Below, in pieces: positions 1-5,917 of a DNA stretch of 8,432 nt. The notes beneath the pieces are model-generated. The model was not told the origin of the DNA and made no database searches. It saw only the letters and a program-made list of their open reading frames with translations. The number at the start of each line of letters is the position of its first letter. Positions within the stretch are counted from its first letter, which is position 1. Source of the stretch: Akkermansiaceae bacterium (GTDB lineage Bacteria; Verrucomicrobiota; Verrucomicrobiia; Verrucomicrobiales; Akkermansiaceae); the NCBI GenBank assembly GCA_029287105.1, contig JARFRT010000019.1, positions 1 to 8,432 of the forward strand. Direction: 5' to 3'. Position numbers and translations under genes: made by a program.

Positions 1-706
1 CGGGCAGGATATTGGGATCGAACTCATTCTCCGAGTTCACCGAGATGGCGTGGATGTCGCTGCCGTCGGCATTCATCACATGCAGAATCGTCACACCTGA
101 GTTGTTGCAGGGCACCAGTCCGGCCGCTCTCGTCGACAGAAATACGATCCTGCCGTCGGGCAGGCAGGCGGGCGATATGTCATGCATTCCTGCCCTGCTC
201 TTTGTCCCGTTAAAATCCGCAGCGGCACCCGCGGGATCCGAAACTTTTCTCAGCCCCGTGCCATCGATACTGATTTCATAAATGCAGGTATTGCCATCAG
301 GCTTGTCCTTGTAGCAAAACAGAAGCTTCTGGGCATCCCAGGAAATTTCCGGATGCGTGTAGACCCCGTTGCCGAGAGCATGACCGCTGAGCCCGCCAAT
401 AATGCAGCGCTCCTTCCACTCCGATGGATCCGAACTGGTGTCGTCGATGATATAAATCCCGCCACCTCCCGGTGGCCACTTATAAAAAGTGTCATAAATA
501 TGAATTCCCCTGTATGAATGACGCTTGAGAAAGAGCAGCGGCGCGTCAATTTTTGCCAGTAATTGTTTCTCCGGCCCTAACGTGGATGCCCGACCATTCA
601 CCGGCCATAGTGGCAGCAGCCCGCAGGCCAACGTCAAAAGCAATGTCGGCAGCCTGCCCGGTAGTGTCCGGCCGAGTAAATGACGGTGTAAAACGAAACG
701 TTTCAT
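1..706 (-). CDS. Secreted HZS-alpha/PD40-like beta-propeller protein (5' part, cut by window edge)
   Basis: An open frame runs from ATG at 706 off the left edge, giving 235 residues with no stop. An in-frame TAG at 731-733 upstream leaves no earlier start. Residues 1-41 look like a Sec signal: a basic start (MKRF, RHLLGR), a hydrophobic stretch around 21-33 (LLLTLACGLLPLW), then a possible cleavage after NGRA. The mature part has propeller-type repeats: YTHPEISWDAQKLLFC (116-131), IYEISIDGTGLRKVSD (142-157), ISPACLPDGRIVFLSTR (177-193), ILHVMNADGSDIHAIS (207-222). The conserved-looking KRHSYRGIHIYDTFYKW (61-77) and LVPCNNSG (197-204) recall the large secreted proteins of PVC bacteria annotated with the hydrazine synthase alpha middle domain. 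That resemblance does not imply hydrazine synthesis; the function is unknown. Family members are much longer, so most of the protein lies outside the window. The family call is from memory of motifs. Confidence 0.75.
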   Translation of the reverse strand, partial: MKRFVLHRHLLGRTLPGRLPTLLLTLACGLLPLWPVNGRASTLGPEKQLLAKIDAPLLFLKRHSYRGIHIYDTFYKWPPGGGGIYIIDDTSSDPSEWKERCIIGGLSGHALGNGVYTHPEISWDAQKLLFCYKDKPDGNTCIYEISIDGTGLRKVSDPAGAAADFNGTKSRAGMHDISPACLPDGRIVFLSTRAAGLVPCNNSGVTILHVMNADGSDIHAISVNSENEFDPNILP

Positions 707-736
707 GACAACAGATTGCCCAAGCGACTGCTAGTG

Positions 737-767
737 AATATACGCCGCCAGCAGGAAAGGCTTTCAA
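737..767 (-). promoter_or_regulatory. Possible promoter of the HZS-alpha-like gene
   Basis: On the minus strand TTGAAA (762-767) is followed after 19 nt by TATATT (737-742), about 30 nt upstream of the ATG at 706. The -10 is good, but the spacer is longer than the optimal 17. It lies in the 81-bp gap after arsG, where I find no convincing intrinsic terminator, so read-through from the ars operon is also possible. Confidence 0.3.
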
Positions 768-787
768 GTGACAACGAAAAAATGGAG

Positions 788-1483
788 TCACCTGAAACTC
801 ATGCCAAAAATAGAGGTGAGGCAGTAATAGACACCCACAAGGATGAACAGCACACCGGTGATGTTTCTGGCGATTTTCTCAAACAAAACCATCTTGTTAT
901 ACGCCTGACCAAGACGGTTCGCTCCGGTCGCCAGGATCACGGCAAACATCAATACAGGCAACCCCGTGGCAACACCGTAAACAGCCGGCATCAGCACCCC
1001 GGACTCCTGCTGGACAGCCAGTGGGACGAGTGAGGCAAAAAACAAGGCCGCGGAAAGAGGGCAAAATGACAGGGCGAAAACCACACCCAACAAACCAGCC
1101 CCCCAGACCCCCATCGTCTCGACCTTCTTCTGCAATGACTGGTTCATCCCCGCAGCCCCGACCGGCAAAGCAATCAACCGTAGCAGGACCATCCCCACAA
1201 CAATCAGCACAGGGCCTAACAACATGTTCATGTACTTCTGCAACAGATGCGAAACCACGGGCGCGGAAAGCAGGCTAGACACCAGCGCCACACCCAACAA
1301 CGTGTAAACAAGCATTCGACCGACGGTGTAAAGCAATCCCGCGGCAAACACAGTACGGGGACGGTCGACACGCCGACCGACAAAGGAGATCGCCGCAATG
1401 TTTGTTGCCAACGGGCATGGGCTGATCGAGGTAAGCACCCCAAGCCAGAATGCCGTGGCCAGTGCCAGGTAGAACTCCGCCAT
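788..1483 (-). CDS. arsG: ArsG-like efflux permease (DsbD/LysE-superfamily membrane protein)
   Basis: A 231-residue, very hydrophobic protein with about six membrane segments. It carries two proline-flanked cysteines at matching places in two half-repeats: TSISPCPLATN (C23) and FALSFCPLSAAL (C141). This is the layout of the CcdA/DsbD and LysE superfamily. The sequence and its place directly behind an ArsF-like gene match the ArsG family, reported to export aromatic amino-arsenicals made by nitro reduction. The start is chosen at ATG 1483, which overlaps the arsF stop as TGATG; GGAAGGGG (1491-1498) sits 7 nt upstream. The GTG one codon earlier (1486) is possible but too close to that site. Alternative role: because both cysteines are retained, it could pass electrons across the membrane like CcdA rather than, or as well as, export a substrate. 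The family call is good, the substrate is inferred. Confidence 0.8.
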   Translation of the reverse strand: MAEFYLALATAFWLGVLTSISPCPLATNIAAISFVGRRVDRPRTVFAAGLLYTVGRMLVYTLLGVALVSSLLSAPVVSHLLQKYMNMLLGPVLIVVGMVLLRLIALPVGAAGMNQSLQKKVETMGVWGAGLLGVVFALSFCPLSAALFFASLVPLAVQQESGVLMPAVYGVATGLPVLMFAVILATGANRLGQAYNKMVLFEKIARNITGVLFILVGVYYCLTSIFGMSFR

Positions 1484-1941
1484 CACTCGACCCCTTCCAT
1501 CGCTGAGCGTATCGCATTTTCAATCAAGCCGGCAAAGGCCGCCTCATCCCGGACAAGATCCCAGACCTCATCGAGACGGCGCCACTTCAGTTCGGTCCCC
1601 TCCTTGACCCGGGCAACGACCACCGAACTACTGGTCAGCTGATAGTCATCGACATAGCGACCGTTGCCCGGTCCGTCCATGTTGATCACCCGCATGACCA
1701 GGGCACCATCCTCGACCTGATCGGCAAACTTGCCCTGCACGGTTTGACGGGTGTAGGCTTCGATGGTGTTACACGTTTTGCAGCGCACGTTGCCATGGAA
1801 ATAATAGACCACGGTTTGCGTCCCCGCTGTCACCCCGGGCGCGGCATCATTGGGGTTTCCCTGCTGGTTTGCGTTGAGCACCAGTTTCACAATACTCGCG
1901 CCCACGAAAATAAGCAGCGCCACGGATATCCACTTTTTCAT
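1483..1941 (-). CDS. arsF: ArsF-like membrane-anchored thioredoxin-fold protein
   Basis: 152 residues. Residues 4-22 form a single hydrophobic anchor after a KK start, so the rest probably faces the periplasm. A linker (about 23-41) leads to a thioredoxin-like domain beginning VVYYFHGNVRCKTC, with the redox pair C54-x2-C57. A second recognisable stretch is LTSSSVVVARVKEG, where the family has its conserved TS-S-V segment in place of the classical cis-proline loop. This matches the family annotated as ArsF, nitrophenyl-compound nitroreductase subunit, found with ArsE and ArsG. The likely role is thiol-redox support of organoarsenical reduction or efflux; the actual electron donor and substrate cannot be read here. 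ATG 1941 overlaps the arsE stop as ATGA, and no Shine-Dalgarno is seen, so translation is probably coupled to arsE. Confidence 0.75.
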   Translation of the reverse strand: MKKWISVALLIFVGASIVKLVLNANQQGNPNDAAPGVTAGTQTVVYYFHGNVRCKTCNTIEAYTRQTVQGKFADQVEDGALVMRVINMDGPGNGRYVDDYQLTSSSVVVARVKEGTELKWRRLDEVWDLVRDEAAFAGLIENAIRSAMEGVE

Positions 1942-2171
1942 TTCAGGAATAATTTGAGATCAGCGACGGACGGCACTTTGCCGACGACTTTCACCTCACC
2001 ATCCACCACCAGCGCCGGGGTCATCATCACTCCCATGGCGATGATCTGGTTGATGTCCGATACCTTTTCAATTTCGTAGTCCAAACCGAGTTCGCGTGCA
2101 GCCATTTCCGCTGACTGCGCGAGCTTGGTGCATTTCGGGCAACCTGTGCCGAGGATTTGTAGGTGTGTCAT
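1938..2171 (-). CDS. arsE: Small CPKC thioredoxin-like protein (ArsE-like, MTH895/TM0996 type)
   Basis: 77 residues from ATG 2171. The protein is a minimal thioredoxin/glutaredoxin fold: beta strand LQILGTG, then active site C11-P-K-C14, then helix, then the cis-proline loop MMTPALVVDGEV and a final helix ending LKLFLK. No signal peptide is present, so it acts in the cytoplasm. Proteins of this size and motif accompany DUF318/ArsP permeases and ArsF/ArsG and are named ArsE there; its likely job is to reduce a partner thiol or the arsenical. A longer frame beginning at TTG 2219 would add 16 residues overlapping the permease. Those residues are low-complexity (TNQPTNEP) and fall outside the fold, so ATG 2171 is preferred, although neither start has a good Shine-Dalgarno. 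The gene follows the permease by 28 nt and overlaps arsF by ATGA. Confidence 0.8.
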   Translation of the reverse strand: MTHLQILGTGCPKCTKLAQSAEMAARELGLDYEIEKVSDINQIIAMGVMMTPALVVDGEVKVVGKVPSVADLKLFLK

Positions 2172-2172
2172 G

Positions 2173-2197
2173 GGTTCGTTGGTGGGTTGGTTCGTTG
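2173..2197. repeat. Short direct repeat GGTTCGTTG in the permease-arsE gap
   Basis: The 9-mer ggttcgttg occurs at 2173-2181 and again at 2189-2197, a 16-nt period, filling almost all of the 28-nt gap between the permease stop and the arsE start. It is GT-rich and simple in composition, so it may be a slippage duplication. No function is apparent. Confidence 0.5.
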
Positions 2198-2199
2198 TT

Positions 2200-3501
2200 T
2201 CATGAAAAGAATGTTCCAAAAATCATTCCGCTGACCGTGGCCATCACGACCACGAGTCCGATGAAGACGAGTGTCTTCGCCGTGCCCATCACGCTCCGGA
2301 TGACCAGCATGTTAGGCAAACTGAGTGCCGGCCCCGCGAGCAAAAGTGCCAACGCCGGCCCCTTGCCCATACCATTGCCGATCAAGCCCTGGAGGATGGG
2401 AACTTCCGTCAGTGTGGCAAAATACATGAATGCGCCGGCGACCGAGGCCACTAGGTTCGAGCTGAGCGAATTGCCCCCGACCGCACCGGCAATCCACCCC
2501 GACGGAATCAACCCCTCATGGCCGACCCGACCGAGTAAAGCCCCCGCAACCAGCACGCCGATCAGCAACAAGGGCATGATCTGCCGGGCAAACCCCCAGG
2601 ACGAAGCAAACCACTCGCCCGCCTCACCCTCGTCAACACTCGTGAATGCCGACAACCCGACCACACCTGCCGCGAATGCCAGAATCGGCTGCCCGGGGAA
2701 AAGAAAGGCCAGCACCACCACCGGAACCGCCGTCACCAGCACCTTCCACCACTTCACCCCAAACCAGCATACCAGCATCACGCCGAGCGATGCCGCACAC
2801 ATCGAGGTCACGATCCATTTACTGCCGTAGATCGCCGCCCAGATGCCCGCGGCCTCGGCGGGCCTGCCCCAGTTGGCAAACACCAGCACCCCCACCATCG
2901 CAGCAAAATAGAGCGTATCCTGCCATAGCGCCCGCTTCGGTTCATCCGCCCCCATCTCCCCCTGCAGGGCCGATCTCCCCTGCTCCTCCTTGCGGAAAAT
3001 AAAATGCATCAACGCCCCAATCACCACACTGAAAACCACCGCACCCACCGCCCGCGCAAGCCCCAACTCCATGCCCAAAACCCGGGCCGTAAGAATGATC
3101 GCCAGCACATTGATCGCAGGGCCGGCATACAGAAATGCCGTCGCAGGCCCCAGGCCCGCACCCATCCGGTAAATCCCGGCAAAAAGTGGCAACACCGTGC
3201 ATGAACAAACCGCCAGAACCATCCCCGCCACCGAGGCCACACCATAGGCAAGCACCTTGTTCGCCTGCGCGCCCAGATACTTCATCACCGAGGCCTGGCT
3301 CACAAACACCGCGATCGCACCCGCGATAAAAAACGCCGGGACCAAACACAACAACACATGCTCACGCGCATACCACTTCGCCAGATACAGCGACTCCATC
3401 ACCGCGTTGTCAAAACGCTCCGACCCGACAGGCAGGTAGAAGATGGCCAGAAAAACTCCCGCCATCACCGCCAGAACCTTCCATTCGCTTTTCCAATTCA
3501 T
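2200..3501 (-). CDS. ArsP/DUF318-family permease
   Basis: 433 residues with about ten predicted membrane segments in two half-repeats separated by a charged cytoplasmic loop at roughly 170-192 (RKEEQGRS...DEPKR). The first half has AVCSCTVLPLFAGIYRMGAG (97-116) with the C99-S-C101 pair, then FLYAGPAINVLA (123-134). The second half has the matching LTEVPILQGLIGNGMGKGPA (364-383) and LLAGPALSLPNMLV (387-400). These paired motifs are hallmarks of the ArsP_1/DUF318 permease family, whose ArsP members export trivalent organoarsenicals; other members are linked to Cu/Zn efflux. The two cysteines may bind a soft metal(loid) or be redox-controlled by the downstream thioredoxins (inference). It sits second in the operon, 9 nt after arsR. 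A GTG at 3504 precedes the ATG, but the spacing to the Shine-Dalgarno supports ATG 3501. Confidence 0.85.
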   Translation of the reverse strand: MNWKSEWKVLAVMAGVFLAIFYLPVGSERFDNAVMESLYLAKWYAREHVLLCLVPAFFIAGAIAVFVSQASVMKYLGAQANKVLAYGVASVAGMVLAVCSCTVLPLFAGIYRMGAGLGPATAFLYAGPAINVLAIILTARVLGMELGLARAVGAVVFSVVIGALMHFIFRKEEQGRSALQGEMGADEPKRALWQDTLYFAAMVGVLVFANWGRPAEAAGIWAAIYGSKWIVTSMCAASLGVMLVCWFGVKWWKVLVTAVPVVVLAFLFPGQPILAFAAGVVGLSAFTSVDEGEAGEWFASSWGFARQIMPLLLIGVLVAGALLGRVGHEGLIPSGWIAGAVGGNSLSSNLVASVAGAFMYFATLTEVPILQGLIGNGMGKGPALALLLAGPALSLPNMLVIRSVMGTAKTLVFIGLVVVMATVSGMIFGTFFS

Positions 3502-3506
3502 CACAA

Positions 3507-3512
3507 CTCCTT
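3507..3512 (-). promoter_or_regulatory. Ribosome binding site AAGGAG of the permease
   Basis: AAGGAG on the minus strand lies 5 nt before ATG 3501 but only 2 nt before GTG 3504, so it decides the start in favour of ATG. It partly overlaps the arsR stop codon (TAAGGAG), tying permease initiation to termination of arsR. It is the clearest Shine-Dalgarno in the window. Confidence 0.75.
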
Positions 3513-3822
3513 ATCGACACTCACAAGAACTCTCCGAACGGATGACTGATTCAATGCAGTCCATGAAGTTTAATACACAGGGAACCTTCAAGCGATAAAA
3601 CACTTTCTTGCCCCGCTTCTCGTCCGCCACGATCCCGGCCTTCTTCAGGACCGCCAGATGCTTCGATACCGTGGAAAAATCCACCCCCACCGCATCCACA
3701 AACTCACACACGCAACGCTCCCCTCCCGCCAACTGCTCCGCCATCCACAACCTCGTCGGATGCGCCAGCGCTTTTAACACCTTCGCCTTCGCCCAATAAA
3801 TTTTTTTCTCCCTCGCATTCAT
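3511..3822 (-). CDS. arsR: ArsR/SmtB-family metalloregulator
   Basis: 103 residues, typical ArsR length. The winged helix-turn-helix reads from ALAHPTRLWMAEQL (18-31) through the recognition helix VDFSTVSKHLAVLKKAGIV (47-65) to the wing KRGKKVFYRL (69-78). The sensor motif ERCVCEF gives C37 and C39 in the DNA-contacting helix, the classical As(III)/Sb(III) site position. Further cysteines at C82, C89 and a terminal C100-E-C102 could supply a third ligand or a second site. Predicted action: a dimer represses its own operon until arsenite or a trivalent organoarsenical binds. It is the first gene of the operon, and a perfect inverted repeat over the promoter begins 15 nt upstream of its ATG. 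GGGACGG about 5 nt before the ATG is a passable ribosome site. Confidence 0.9.
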   Translation of the reverse strand: MNAREKKIYWAKAKVLKALAHPTRLWMAEQLAGGERCVCEFVDAVGVDFSTVSKHLAVLKKAGIVADEKRGKKVFYRLKVPCVLNFMDCIESVIRSESSCECR

Positions 3823-3836
3823 CCATCCGTCCCGTT

Positions 3837-3856
3837 GTTTGGCAAAATAGCCAAAC
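3837..3856. promoter_or_regulatory. Candidate ArsR operator (7-6-7 inverted repeat)
   Basis: GTTTGGC at 3837-3843 and GCCAAAC at 3850-3856 form a perfect 7-bp inverted repeat around the 6-nt centre aaaata. On the minus strand the centre is the -10 hexamer TATTTT of the arsR promoter, so a bound dimer would block RNA polymerase. Position and symmetry fit an ArsR/SmtB site; the sequence differs from the proteobacterial TCAA...TTGA type, so assignment rests on position. Confidence 0.7.
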
Positions 3857-3871
3857 GTCGTGGATTGTCAA
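3844..3871 (-). promoter_or_regulatory. Sigma70-type promoter of the ars operon
   Basis: Minus-strand TTGACA (3866-3871, a perfect -35), a 16-nt spacer, then TATTTT (3844-3849, four of six matches to TATAAT). Transcription should begin near 3837, leaving a leader of about 15 nt before the arsR ATG. The -10 lies inside the inverted repeat listed separately. Confidence 0.7.
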
Positions 3872-4080
3872 GGTCGTTCGTCAGTCGCCGGCGACTCGCT
3901 GATGGCATCACAAGATCCGCCTCTTTGGGGACAAAATAGCGGAAGCCCTCTCCAACACGTCATTGTAGGATCCGAAACGGCTGCCCCTGCCGTCATGGGT
4001 GCGCCAATGTGAGCGGCACGATTCAAGCGACACTGGCTCCCTCCCTTCAAACTAACCCCCCATCCTCCCCACCCCGAACA
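3857..4080. other. Divergent intergenic region between ars and the usp pair
   Basis: Apart from the ars promoter, this stretch holds a 14-bp perfect palindrome (AGTCGCC/GGCGACT, 3883-3896) and the 9-mer caaaatagc at 3932-3940. That 9-mer also occurs in the ars operator (3843-3851) and is preceded here by tttgggga, so it may be a degenerate half-site. The last 45 nt before the usp start are pyrimidine-rich. I cannot identify a convincing plus-strand promoter for the usp genes or a small gene. Confidence 0.4.
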
Positions 4081-5013
4081 ATGAAACACTACAAGAACAT
4101 GCTCGTAGGTGTCGATTTCTCTGACTCTTCAGGTATCGCACTCAAGCAAGCCCTGCCGCTCGCCAAGCGGGCCAACGGAAAAATAACCGCCGTCTACGCG
4201 GCGGCTCCCGATGAAGTAGGCGAGTACGAACAATGGTATCAAATCAAACCCAGCATCGCGCAGGAAAACCTGTGTGATGGACTGAAGGGGTTTGTCGCCC
4301 ACTATGTGGGAACGTCGGAACTCGTGGAGTGCAAGGTCATCATCGGCGAGCCCTACGACGCCATCGCCCGCTATGTGGAGGATAATGACATGGACCTGAT
4401 GGTCATTGGCAGTCGGGGTAACGACGCGCTCGCGCGGCATACCGGCCACTTTGCCACCAAGTGTGTCCGCCACTCACCCATTCCGGTGCTCTTGATCAGA
4501 CGGCAGGCCAAGCGGCACTTCAGGCGGGTGACCGCCTGTGTTGATTTTTCCTCCGCCTCCGAGGATGTCATTCAAACCGCAGCAAGGATCGCCCTCGACG
4601 AGGAGGCCGAACTTCACGTCATCCACGCGGTCACCCCGCCATGGTTGCGGCCCAGCCATGTGATGTACACCCTCGAACCCAGCGAGAGCAAAGATTTCCA
4701 GAAGGACTACATGGATCTGCTTCGTGACAAGCTGGAGGTTGTTGTGGCCGATGCCCTGGATGACATCGATCTCAAACCCACCCTCCAGGTTCTGGAGCAC
4801 GTCACCCCGGACATAGCGATCACACACTGCCTCGCCGACCAGCAGTCGGACCTCGTCGTGGTCGGCAGACTGGGACATATCAGAAACATCATCTCACAAT
4901 GTTTTATTGGCACAACCGCCGAGAGGTTGATCCGCCACAGTCCCTGCTCCGTACTGACTGTCCCCTGCAACCTTGAAAGCTGTCACGATCACACCCTGAC
5001 AAAAGAGTCATGA
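4081..5013 (+). CDS. Tandem universal stress protein (two Usp domains), first of pair
   Basis: 310 residues with two UspA domains. Domain 1 (about 5-140) begins KNMLVGVDFSDSS and ends VIGSRGNDALARHTGHFATK. Domain 2 (about 148-296) begins RVTACVDFSSASE and ends VVVGRLGHIRNIISQCFIGT. The usual Usp ATP-binding pattern is G-x2-G-x9-G-S/T. Here domain 1 has G110-x2-G113-x8-G122-H, and domain 2 has G262-x2-G265-x11-G277-T, so both are off-pattern and nucleotide binding is uncertain. It is probably a cytoplasmic general stress protein. The start is taken at ATG 4081 because the Usp fold begins a few residues later. A GTG at 4009 would add 24 unrelated, proline-rich residues. No Shine-Dalgarno is visible. 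Its stop overlaps the next gene by ATGA, so the pair is probably co-translated. Confidence 0.88.
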   Translation: MKHYKNMLVGVDFSDSSGIALKQALPLAKRANGKITAVYAAAPDEVGEYEQWYQIKPSIAQENLCDGLKGFVAHYVGTSELVECKVIIGEPYDAIARYVEDNDMDLMVIGSRGNDALARHTGHFATKCVRHSPIPVLLIRRQAKRHFRRVTACVDFSSASEDVIQTAARIALDEEAELHVIHAVTPPWLRPSHVMYTLEPSESKDFQKDYMDLLRDKLEVVVADALDDIDLKPTLQVLEHVTPDIAITHCLADQQSDLVVVGRLGHIRNIISQCFIGTTAERLIRHSPCSVLTVPCNLESCHDHTLTKES

Positions 5014-5915
5014 ACCCCCTTTCTAACACACTCGTAGGCATTGACTATTCGGACAATAGCCGGAATGCGCTTCGCGAAGCGGCCCGTATCGCGAACTGGA
5101 ACAATGGGAACCTCCACTGCGTTCACATCATTGAAGACGATGTCATCTCCATCTTCCGCGAACAAAAGGACTTCGCCGAACTCAAGGTCATGCATCTGGC
5201 CCTCAAGCATTTGAAGGAATACGTGGAAGATATTCTCGGCCCTGAACACAACTGTCAATGCAGGCTCAGGGTGGGTCACCCCTTTCATGAAATGCTTGAT
5301 GAAATCAAATCCCGCAAGGCCGACTTACTGGTTCTCGGTTCACGGGGGCTCTCTGAAAAATCAACGAACAACGTCGGGTCACTGGCCCAGCGATGTGTCC
5401 GCAAGGCACCTGTGGAAGTCCTGCTCATGCGCCAGCAACAGGACTCCCCGTATAAAAAAATAATCCTCTGCACGGATTTCTCGGAAACGTCCGACCGCGC
5501 GGCGTCGGTGGCTGCCGATATCGCCATTCTGGATCACGCCCGTCTTGAACTGCTGCACTTTCACACCTACCCCATTTACCCCTATGGCGACGTCGTGATG
5601 GCGCTCGACCCGGCGACGGATTTCATCGAGTCCCTCTTGGATATCCAAAAGGAAAAACTCGACCACCTTGCCGACAGGCTGCAGGCATCGCACCGGTCCC
5701 TCGAAATCAAAACCACCGTCGTCGAGGACTCCATCTCACACGCGATCGGAAATCACATCAAAAAATCGGAAGCCGATTTGGTGGTGTTGGGAACACGCGG
5801 CCGAACCGGACTGAAGTCGATTTTTCTGGGAACCAAAGCCGAAAAGATCATCCGCCTGACGTCGTGCTCGATTCTGGCAGTGAAGCCGGAAGGGTTTCAC
5901 TACGAGCTGTCCTAG
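5010..5915 (+). CDS. Tandem universal stress protein (two Usp domains), second of pair
   Basis: 301 residues with two UspA domains. Domain 1 (about 5-140) opens NTLVGIDYSDNSRNAL and carries G110-SR-G113-x9-G123-S. Domain 2 (about 148-293) opens KKIILCTDFSETSDRA and carries G261-TR-G264-RTGLKSIFL-G274-T. Both are complete G-x2-G-x9-G-S/T ATP-binding patterns, unlike its upstream partner, so this copy is expected to bind nucleotide. The two proteins share their architecture and many positions and look like an old tandem duplication, possibly forming heteromers (inference). ATG 5010 overlaps the upstream stop as ATGA. The gene ends 2 nt before the convergent TIM-barrel gene, leaving no room for a separate terminator between them. 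Confidence 0.9.
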   Translation: MNPLSNTLVGIDYSDNSRNALREAARIANWNNGNLHCVHIIEDDVISIFREQKDFAELKVMHLALKHLKEYVEDILGPEHNCQCRLRVGHPFHEMLDEIKSRKADLLVLGSRGLSEKSTNNVGSLAQRCVRKAPVEVLLMRQQQDSPYKKIILCTDFSETSDRAASVAADIAILDHARLELLHFHTYPIYPYGDVVMALDPATDFIESLLDIQKEKLDHLADRLQASHRSLEIKTTVVEDSISHAIGNHIKKSEADLVVLGTRGRTGLKSIFLGTKAEKIIRLTSCSILAVKPEGFHYELS

Positions 5916-5917
5916 AA

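Noticed and set aside
707..787. Intrinsic terminator after the ars operon
   Set aside because: Only short pairings (GAAAG/CTTTC and CTGCT/AGCAG) are present and none is followed by a T-run on the minus strand.
2172..2219. N-terminal extension of the small thioredoxin from TTG 2219
   Set aside because: It overlaps the permease end and adds low-complexity residues outside the compact fold; ATG 2171 gives the usual family length.
2096..2830. A 244-codon plus-strand open frame antisense to the permease
   Set aside because: Its proline/threonine/serine-rich translation is the mirror of membrane-protein codons; the minus-strand permease has clear family motifs.
3883..3896. 14-bp palindrome AGTCGCC/GGCGACT
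   Set aside because: A 14-bp palindrome is expected about once by chance in a window of this size, and it overlaps no promoter element that I can place.
4009..4080. N-terminal extension of the first Usp gene from GTG 4009
   Set aside because: The extra 24 residues are proline- and serine-rich and precede the fold; ATG 4081 places the Usp strand at the normal distance from the start.
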